Below, piece after piece: positions 58,350-64,000 of a DNA stretch of 64,000 nt. The stretch lies in assembly GCF_019645875.1 (NCBI RefSeq), contig NZ_CP081000.1, forward strand, positions 3,348,001 through 3,412,000. Direction: 5' to 3'. The stretch's first letter is position 1. Every line of letters begins with the position of its first letter. This DNA is from Mycolicibacterium senegalense (GTDB taxonomy: Bacteria > Actinomycetota > Actinomycetes > Mycobacteriales > Mycobacteriaceae). The position numbers and the translations under genes are program-made. A model generated the notes under the pieces. The model ran no database searches. It was not told the DNA's origin and saw only the letters and a list, made by a program, of their open reading frames with translations.

Positions 58350-59225
58350 GTGCCATCGAAGACCCCTGATCTACGGCGTTTGCGCCAGTTCATCGCGATC
58401 GGCGATGCCGGCAGTCTCACTGCGGCGGCCACCTCGCTGCACATTAGCCAACAGGCGCTCAGCAGCTCGATGCAGCAACTGGAGAAAGATCTCAATGCCA
58501 CGCTGTTCCGACGTGAGGGCCGCCGCCTGACGCTCACCCGGGCCGGTGAACTACTTCTGGCCGAGGGACGCACACTGCTCGCGGCGGCGCGCACCGTGGC
58601 AGAACGGGTGGCGCAGGCCGACGGTGGCGCCGCGGAGAACTTCGTCATCGGCCACACCCCGGCTCTCAGCGGCAGCGAGGCCTACACCCTTCTCGAACCC
58701 GCCGTCACGGCATTTCCGAACGCCTCGTTCACCTTCCGGCAGCTCTACCCCGATCAGCTCGGTGCTGCCGTTCTCGACGGCACGGTGCACCTCGGACTGC
58801 GGCGCGGCGTGGTGCCCACCAACGAATTGGCCACGGCGATCCTCGGTTACGACCGCGTCAGGCTGGCGCTGCCGCGCGAACACCGGTTGGCCGGCCAAGC
58901 CGCCGTGGGCATACACGAGCTCGCCGGGGAGCGTATCGCGCTGTGGGCGCCGCCGGGAGCGTCGTACTACAGCGACTTTCTGATGGCGGCGTGCCGTCGC
59001 GCGGGATTCGAACCCGACTATGTCGTCAGCCGGGTTCAAGGTGCGGCCACCGTGGCCGCACCGCTCACCACGGGCGCCGCCACCTTCGTCACCACGGCGC
59101 CCGGCCCGGCCATGGGTGGTCGCGTCGTGGTCACCGAACTCGAACCTCCACTGCTGGTGGGCGCTCAGGCGATGTGGCAGCGCCACACCAGCTCAACGAT
59201 CCGAGACACCCTCCTCACCAAATAG
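58350..59225 (+). CDS. LysR family transcriptional regulator
   Basis: About 291 residues from GTG 58350 (GTG 58341 is possible). The N-terminal winged HTH is RRLRQFIAIGDAGSLTAAAT followed by SLHISQQALSSSMQQLEKDLNATLFRRE. The C-terminal periplasmic-type effector domain spans about 90-290. Divergent from the SDR gene, which is its likely target. Convergent with glpD, with 10 bases between stops. Confidence 0.92.
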   Translation: MPSKTPDLRRLRQFIAIGDAGSLTAAATSLHISQQALSSSMQQLEKDLNATLFRREGRRLTLTRAGELLLAEGRTLLAAARTVAERVAQADGGAAENFVIGHTPALSGSEAYTLLEPAVTAFPNASFTFRQLYPDQLGAAVLDGTVHLGLRRGVVPTNELATAILGYDRVRLALPREHRLAGQAAVGIHELAGERIALWAPPGASYYSDFLMAACRRAGFEPDYVVSRVQGAATVAAPLTTGAATFVTTAPGPAMGGRVVVTELEPPLLVGAQAMWQRHTSSTIRDTLLTK

Positions 59226-59235
59226 CGGAGTGCCA

Positions 59236-60783
59236 CTACTGGACTTCCCCGAATTCGGCGATCATGTCGGCAGCCACGTCGGCGGCTCGGTCTCGGTCGG
59301 CGCTGACAAGCCCGATACGCGTGCGCCGATCCAGGATGTCGTCGGCGCACAGGGCGCCTTCATGGGTGACGGCGTATTCGAATTCCGCACGGATGACGTC
59401 AATTCCGTCGGCCACCGGTTCGGTGGGGCGGGAACAGCGCGCCCGCGCGATCACGTTGGGCGCCTCAGCCCCGTACCGGGCGACGAGTGAGGACGGCAGT
59501 TCATGCTCAGAGCGCAGCGTGGATACCGGGTTGGCCGGTGCGCCGACCAGTGGCAGGTTCGCGGTGCGACAGCCACCGGCGGTGAGTCCGCGCAGAACCA
59601 GTGCCCGATCCAGCACGTCCTGGGCCATGTACCGGTATTCGGTGAGCTTGCCGCCGATGATGCTGATGACACCGGTCGCCGACTCCACGACCGCGTGTTC
59701 GCGGGACACGTCGGCGGTGTTGCCCTCCCCGGTGTCGATGAGCGGCCGCAGCCCGGCGTAGGCTCCGCGCACATCGGATACCCCGAGTTCAGTGGCCAGC
59801 GCGGTGTTGACGGTGTCGAGCAGAAAGCTGATCTCACCCGGAGTCGGTTGTGGCACATCGGGAATGGGGCCCGGCGCATCCTCGTCGGTCAACCCGAGGT
59901 AGACCCTGCCGAGTTGTTCGGGCATGGCGAAGACGAACCGGTTCAACTCCCCCGGTATCGGAATGGTCAGCGCCGCAGTCGGATTGCCGAACACCGCGGC
60001 GTCGAACACGAGATGTGTCCCCCGGCTGGGCCTCAGGGTGAGCGCCGAGTCCAGATCGCCGGCCCACACTCCGGCGGCGTTGATGATGACGCGCGCGGTC
60101 GCGTCGAAAGATTCCCCGGTCAGTTCGTCGGTCAGGCGCACCCAGGATGCGCCTGCGGCGGCGGCCGACACCCTGGTCAGAATGCGGGCTCCGTGCTGCG
60201 CGGCGGTGCGTGCTACGGCGGTCACCAGGCGGGCATCGTCGATGAGCTGACCGTCGTAGGCCAGGAATCCGCCGTCGAGTCCTTCGGTACGGACGGTGGG
60301 AGCCAATTCGGCAGTACGGTGTGCGTCCACCCGGCGGGATCGCGGCAGGGTCGATGCACTGGTGCCGGCGAGCCTGCGCAGGCCGTCGCCTGCCACGAAT
60401 CCGGTGCGCACCAACGCGCGCGAAGCGCGTCCCATCGACGGCAGCAACGGCACCAGCTGGGGCATGGCCTTGACGAGGTGAGGTGCGTTGCGGGTCATCA
60501 GGATTCCGCGTTCGATGGCACTGCGGCGGGCAATCCCGATGTTGCCGGTGGCCAGGTAACGCAGACCCCCGTGCACGAGTTTGGAACTCCACCGGCTGGT
60601 TCCGAACGCGAGATCGTGTTTTTCCACCAGCGCCACCTGCAGGCCCCGCGCGGCGGCATCCAGCGCGATGCCCGCACCGGTGATTCCGCCGCCGATGACG
60701 ATCACGTCGAGGTCTTCCCCGCCGGCCAGGGCGGCCAATTCCGTTGCGCGCCTGGTGCGGTTGAGTGCGGTGGGGCCGGTCAC
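59236..60783 (-). CDS. glpD1: Glycerol-3-phosphate dehydrogenase GlpD
   Basis: FAD enzyme that oxidises glycerol-3-phosphate to DHAP and passes electrons to the membrane quinone pool. 515 residues from GTG 60783, chosen because GTGA overlaps the TetR stop. The FAD motif is DVIVIGGGITGAGIALDAAARG. Later NAAGVWAGDLD, LRPSRGTHLVFD and STLRSEHELPSSLVARYG match the family. Equivalent to Rv2249c. Coupled behind a TetR regulator that probably controls it. Confidence 0.95.
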   Translation of the reverse strand: MTGPTALNRTRRATELAALAGGEDLDVIVIGGGITGAGIALDAAARGLQVALVEKHDLAFGTSRWSSKLVHGGLRYLATGNIGIARRSAIERGILMTRNAPHLVKAMPQLVPLLPSMGRASRALVRTGFVAGDGLRRLAGTSASTLPRSRRVDAHRTAELAPTVRTEGLDGGFLAYDGQLIDDARLVTAVARTAAQHGARILTRVSAAAAGASWVRLTDELTGESFDATARVIINAAGVWAGDLDSALTLRPSRGTHLVFDAAVFGNPTAALTIPIPGELNRFVFAMPEQLGRVYLGLTDEDAPGPIPDVPQPTPGEISFLLDTVNTALATELGVSDVRGAYAGLRPLIDTGEGNTADVSREHAVVESATGVISIIGGKLTEYRYMAQDVLDRALVLRGLTAGGCRTANLPLVGAPANPVSTLRSEHELPSSLVARYGAEAPNVIARARCSRPTEPVADGIDVIRAEFEYAVTHEGALCADDILDRRTRIGLVSADRDRAADVAADMIAEFGEVQ

Positions 60784-61367
60784 GAGGCCAGGTATCCGTT
60801 CAGCGCGTGAGCGAGTTCGACCGCCAGTGCCTCGGCGTCGAGGATGGGCTCGACCATCTGCGCCGACTGGATCGCCGACTGCGTGATGAGCAGGCACATC
60901 GTGGCCAGCTGGCGAGGGTCACCGGGCCGGACGCGGTCACTTTTCCGACCGACCTCCTGGGCGAGCTTGAGCTCGCCGGCCAGCGCGTCGATCAGGATCT
61001 GCTGGCTGGTGCCCAGCCGCTCGGCGATGTAGATCATCGCCACCTCGGGTGCGGAATGCAGCACCGCCATGATCACCTCGTCGTGGCGCAAGCGTGCGGC
61101 CACGGCCACCATGCGGGCCACCAGCGCCGCACGCCCGGGCCCTTGACTACCGGTTTCGTCGAGCACACCCACGATCCGCGCGGTCAGCAGCGCGGCCAGG
61201 ATCGATTGGGTATCGGGGAAGCGGCGGTACACGGTCGGTCGGCTCACCCCAGCCCGCCGGGCGATCTCGGCCAGGGTGACCCGGTCCACGCCGAAGGCCA
61301 GCACGCAGCTGGCGGCGGCATCCAAGATCTGGTCGCTCAGTGATCCATCGTTACTGATTGACATCAT
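60780..61367 (-). CDS. TetR family regulator
   Basis: 195 residues from ATG 61367 (a second ATG directly follows). HTH at about 15-58: ILDAAASCVLAFGVDRVTLAEIARRAGVSRPTVYRRFPDTQSILAALL. The ligand domain is helical. Equivalent to Rv2250c. It is the first gene of a unit with glpD and is divergent from the FAD oxidase, with only 17 bases between starts. CATGTG and CGCATG (61365-61370 and 61382-61387) flank the two starts and may be a loose operator. Confidence 0.9.
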   Translation of the reverse strand: MMSISNDGSLSDQILDAAASCVLAFGVDRVTLAEIARRAGVSRPTVYRRFPDTQSILAALLTARIVGVLDETGSQGPGRAALVARMVAVAARLRHDEVIMAVLHSAPEVAMIYIAERLGTSQQILIDALAGELKLAQEVGRKSDRVRPGDPRQLATMCLLITQSAIQSAQMVEPILDAEALAVELAHALNGYLAS

Positions 61368-61384
61368 GTGTAATACTGTAACGC

Positions 61385-62998
61385 ATGACTCAGTCGGCCG
61401 AACAGTTTCTGCCTCCGATGAAGTGGAATGCCTGGGGCGACCCCCAGGCGGCCAAGCCGCTGTCCGAGGGAATCCGGTCCCTGCTCCAGCAGGCCCTGGG
61501 TGTCGAGGCCGCGTCGGCGGCGGAGCCGACGCCCGATCAGGTCCAGTTGCGCCCCTCGGCACTGTCCGACGCCGATCGAGACGCCCTGGTCGCGATCGTC
61601 GGCGCACCACACTGCCGTACCGACACGGAGTCGCGGCTACTGCACGCCGGAGGCAAGTCCACATTGGACCTGTTGCGCCGCAATGGTTCCGGCGTCCAAG
61701 ATGCGCCCGATGCGGTGCTGCTGCCCGGAACCGAGAACGAGATAGCCGAGGTGCTCCGCATGTGCGCCGAGCATCGCATCGCCGTCGTCCCGTTCGGCGG
61801 CGGTACCAGCGTGGTAGGTGGGCTCGATCCCTTGCGCGGCGAGTTCAATGCCGTCGTCACGCTGGATCTGCGCCGGTTCGACGCACTGCACAGCCTCGAT
61901 CCGGTCGCCGGCGAAGCCGAGCTCGGCGCGGGAGTCACCGGCCCGCAGGCCGAGGCCCTGCTCGGGGCGCACGGCTTTTCGCTCGGCCACTTTCCGCAGA
62001 GCTTCCAGTTCGCCACCATCGGCGGGTTCGCCGCCACCCGCTCCTCGGGCCAGGATTCGGCCGGTTACGGACGCTTCGACGACATGGTGCGCGGGCTGCG
62101 CGCCGTCACCCCGGCGGGCACACTCGAACTCGGGCGGGCGCCCGCCTCGGCGGCCGGCCCGGATCTGCGCCAGCTACTCCTCGGCTCGGAGGGTGTGTTC
62201 GGCGTCATCACCCGGGTGCGGGTCCGCGTGCACCCCGTCCCTGAGACCACGCGCTACGAGGCGTGGTCCTTCCCCGATTTCGCCAGCGGCGCCGAGGCGC
62301 TGCGGGCCGTCACCCAGACCGGCACCGGCCCGACGGTGATCCGGCTGTCCGACGAGGCGGAGACCGGCGTCAACCTCGCCACCACGGAAACCATTGGTGA
62401 GCGGAGTATTACCGGCGGTTGCCTGGCGATCACCTTGTTCGAAGGCACTGCGGCACACACCCAGAGCCGTCACGAGGAGACGCGCGCCGTCCTGCAAGCA
62501 CACGGCGGCACATCACTGGGCGAGGACCCGGCACGCGCCTGGGAACACGGCCGGTTCAACGCCCCCTATCTGCGCGATTCCCTGCTGGCCGCCGGAGCGC
62601 TCTGCGAGACGCTGGAAACCGCCACCACGTGGTCCAATCTGCCGGCGTTGAAAGCCGCGGTCACCGAAGCACTGACCACCGCGCTGGCCGAATCCGGCAC
62701 GCCGGCCTTGGTGATGTGCCACATTTCGCATGTGTACCCCACCGGCGCCTCGCTGTACTTCACGGTCGTCGCCGCCCAGCGTGGCAATCCGATCGAGCAG
62801 TGGCAGGCCGCCAAAAGAGCGGCCTCCGACGCCATGGTGGGCACTGGCGGCACCATCACCCACCACCACGCCGTCGGCGCGGATCACCGTCCGTGGATGC
62901 GTGACGAGATCGGCGATCTTGGCATCGAGGTGCTGCGCGCCGTCAAGGCCACGCTGGACCCGGCTGGAATCCTCAACCCGGGCAAGTTGATTCCGTGA
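61385..62998 (+). CDS. FAD-linked oxidase (alkyldihydroxyacetonephosphate-synthase-like)
   Basis: 537 residues. The FAD-binding PCMH domain shows VVPFGGGTSVVGGLDPLRG and FPQSFQFATIGGFAATRSSGQDSAGYGRFDDMV. The C-terminal part (HYA-type) reads MVGTGGTITHHHAVGADHRPWMRDEIGDLGIEVLRAVK. Equivalent to Rv2251. The family includes ADPS-type and D-lactate-dehydrogenase-like enzymes; its place between glpD and a diacylglycerol kinase suggests a glycerolipid role. Confidence 0.9.
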   Translation: MTQSAEQFLPPMKWNAWGDPQAAKPLSEGIRSLLQQALGVEAASAAEPTPDQVQLRPSALSDADRDALVAIVGAPHCRTDTESRLLHAGGKSTLDLLRRNGSGVQDAPDAVLLPGTENEIAEVLRMCAEHRIAVVPFGGGTSVVGGLDPLRGEFNAVVTLDLRRFDALHSLDPVAGEAELGAGVTGPQAEALLGAHGFSLGHFPQSFQFATIGGFAATRSSGQDSAGYGRFDDMVRGLRAVTPAGTLELGRAPASAAGPDLRQLLLGSEGVFGVITRVRVRVHPVPETTRYEAWSFPDFASGAEALRAVTQTGTGPTVIRLSDEAETGVNLATTETIGERSITGGCLAITLFEGTAAHTQSRHEETRAVLQAHGGTSLGEDPARAWEHGRFNAPYLRDSLLAAGALCETLETATTWSNLPALKAAVTEALTTALAESGTPALVMCHISHVYPTGASLYFTVVAAQRGNPIEQWQAAKRAASDAMVGTGGTITHHHAVGADHRPWMRDEIGDLGIEVLRAVKATLDPAGILNPGKLIP

Positions 62999-63894
62999 AT
63001 CGGGTAACGGTCCTGACCAATCCGATGTCGGGCCACGGCAATGCGCCGCACGCCGCTGAGCGGGCAGTCGCACAGCTCCAGCGCCGCGGTATCGACGTGT
63101 GCGCGATCGTCGGGACCGATGCCGCGCACGCCCGCCGCCTGGTCGACGAAGCGCTCGACCGCGGCACCGACGCGCTCGTCGTGGTCGGCGGCGACGGCGT
63201 GATCTCCCTGGCGCTGCAGGCGCTGGCCACCGGCGATGTCCCACTGGGCATCGTCCCGGCCGGCACCGGCAACGACCATGCCCGTGAATACCACTTGCCG
63301 ACAGGAGATCCCGAGGCCGCGGCCGATGTGATCGCCGAGGGCAACACCGAGACGGTCGATCTCGGCCGCATCGAGGACGCCGCCGGCGCGGTGAAGTGGT
63401 TCGGCACCGTGATGGCCGCCGGGTTCGATTCGCTGGTCAGCGACCGCACCAACCGGATGCGCTGGCCGCACGGCCGGATGCGCTACAACATCGCGATGCT
63501 CGCCGAGATCTCGAAACTACGGCTGCTGCCGTTCCGGCTCACCTTCGATGACGAGCCGGAGATCCGAACCGAACTCACCCTCGCGGCGTTCGGCAACACC
63601 CGCAGCTACGGCGGCGGAATGCTGATCTGCCCGGGCGCCGATCACGCGGATGGGCTGCTCGACGTCACAATGATCACCTCGGCGTCCCGCACCAGGCTGA
63701 TTCGGCTGTTTCCCACGGTTTTCAAGGGCACCCATGTCGATCTCGACGAGGTGACCACCAAGCGCGCCAGGTCGATCCACGTCGAATGCCCGGGGATCAA
63801 CGCTTACGCCGACGGCGATTTCGCCCTTTCACTGCCGGTCACGGTGTCAGCGGTGCCCGCGGCGCTGCGACTGCTGGTGCCCACACAATCCTGA
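62995..63894 (+). CDS. Diacylglycerol kinase (lipid kinase family)
   Basis: 299 residues from GTG 62995, overlapping the upstream stop (GTGA). The DAGK catalytic motif VVVGGDGVISLALQALATGD then LGIVPAGTGNDHAREYHLPT is clear. The C-terminus holds the beta-sandwich with GMLICPGADHADGLLDVTMI. Equivalent to Rv2252, reported to phosphorylate diacylglycerol in phospholipid/PIM metabolism. Its last ~90 bases overlap the convergent hydrolase end. Confidence 0.95.
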   Translation: MNRVTVLTNPMSGHGNAPHAAERAVAQLQRRGIDVCAIVGTDAAHARRLVDEALDRGTDALVVVGGDGVISLALQALATGDVPLGIVPAGTGNDHAREYHLPTGDPEAAADVIAEGNTETVDLGRIEDAAGAVKWFGTVMAAGFDSLVSDRTNRMRWPHGRMRYNIAMLAEISKLRLLPFRLTFDDEPEIRTELTLAAFGNTRSYGGGMLICPGADHADGLLDVTMITSASRTRLIRLFPTVFKGTHVDLDEVTTKRARSIHVECPGINAYADGDFALSLPVTVSAVPAALRLLVPTQS

Positions 63895-64000
63895 ATGAAC
63901 TCGACCATGCAGTCGCGGGCCTCACGGCTCTCCGGCAGAAACGGTAGGAACGCCGGGAAAGCGTGCAGTTGACCGGGCCAAAGCTTCAGAGTGCACTGCC
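63804..64000 (-). CDS. Alpha/beta hydrolase, 3' part only (runs off the window)
   Basis: A minus-strand frame from the window edge to TAA at 63804-63806 encodes a C-terminus of HSL-type alpha/beta hydrolase: LKLWPGQLHAFPAFLPFLPE (the catalytic His is in QLHAFP) then SREARDCMVEFIQD. The last ~30 codons overlap the diacylglycerol kinase 3' end by 91 bases on the opposite strand. The start lies beyond the window. Confidence 0.75.
   Translation of the reverse strand, partial: QCTLKLWPGQLHAFPAFLPFLPESREARDCMVEFIQDCVGTSSRSAAGTADTVTGSERAKSPSA

Overview
The window is a GC-rich stretch of a mycobacterial chromosome, most probably a rapidly growing Mycolicibacterium. Gene order follows M. tuberculosis Rv2218 (lipA) to Rv2252 (diacylglycerol kinase) almost gene for gene. 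Diagnostic genes are glnA1/glnE/glnA2, the Hip1-type hydrolase pair, ptpA, aceE and the mycolic-acid FAS-II operon fabD-acpM-kasA-kasB-accD6. Assignments come from reading sequence motifs and from memory of the Rv gene order; no database search was run.

Region 1 (1-32.6 kb) is mostly core. It holds lipoate synthesis (lipA), glutamine synthetases with their adenylyltransferase (glnA1, glnA2, glnE), two exported alpha/beta hydrolases, a WS/DGAT enzyme and panB. Next come a CYTH-CHAD protein, the RNase P RNA gene (minus strand, about 19594-19986), a tightly overlapping minus-strand run (RNase HI-phosphatase, zinc ribbon protein, Nif3-like protein, PLP aminotransferase), HAD/ptpA/SURF1, cobD and an MpaB-type oxygenase. 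Lineage-specific inserts include an AraC-VOC pair, a DUF222-HNH protein, and a thioredoxin reductase-methyltransferase fusion divergent from an XRE-cupin regulator.

Region 2 (about 33.2-45.9 kb) is an accessory island on the 3' side of a tRNA-Val(UAC) gene (45940-46014, minus). The end next to the tRNA carries a tyrosine integrase that lacks its N-terminus and has a single in-frame amber codon. The integrase is fused head to head with a RelE-like toxin that has also lost its 5' end. Cargo: a 1119-residue protein with an Mrr-like nuclease domain and a NACHT ATPase (a probable anti-phage sensor/effector), a serine recombinase with a palindromic site upstream, a trypsin-like protease overlapping a Cys-rich protein, a RusA-like protein, a membrane Ser/Thr kinase with a Cys-rich outer domain, and several small unknowns. 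Broken genes (TetR, integrase, toxin, a frameshifted small ORF) suggest the island is decaying and fixed in place.

Region 3 (46-64 kb) returns to core order: ahpE, a DUF3052 protein, a lipoprotein, aceE, a PucR-type regulator, the FAS-II operon, an SDR/LysR divergent pair, glpD with its TetR, an FAD-linked oxidase and diacylglycerol kinase. The window ends inside an alpha/beta hydrolase on the minus strand.

Notable non-coding structure: two copies of one long hairpin family (3880-3939 and 57451-57508) placed just after glnA1 and accD6; a palindrome cluster upstream of fabD next to a PucR regulator; and operator-like palindromes in front of the XRE and LysR genes.
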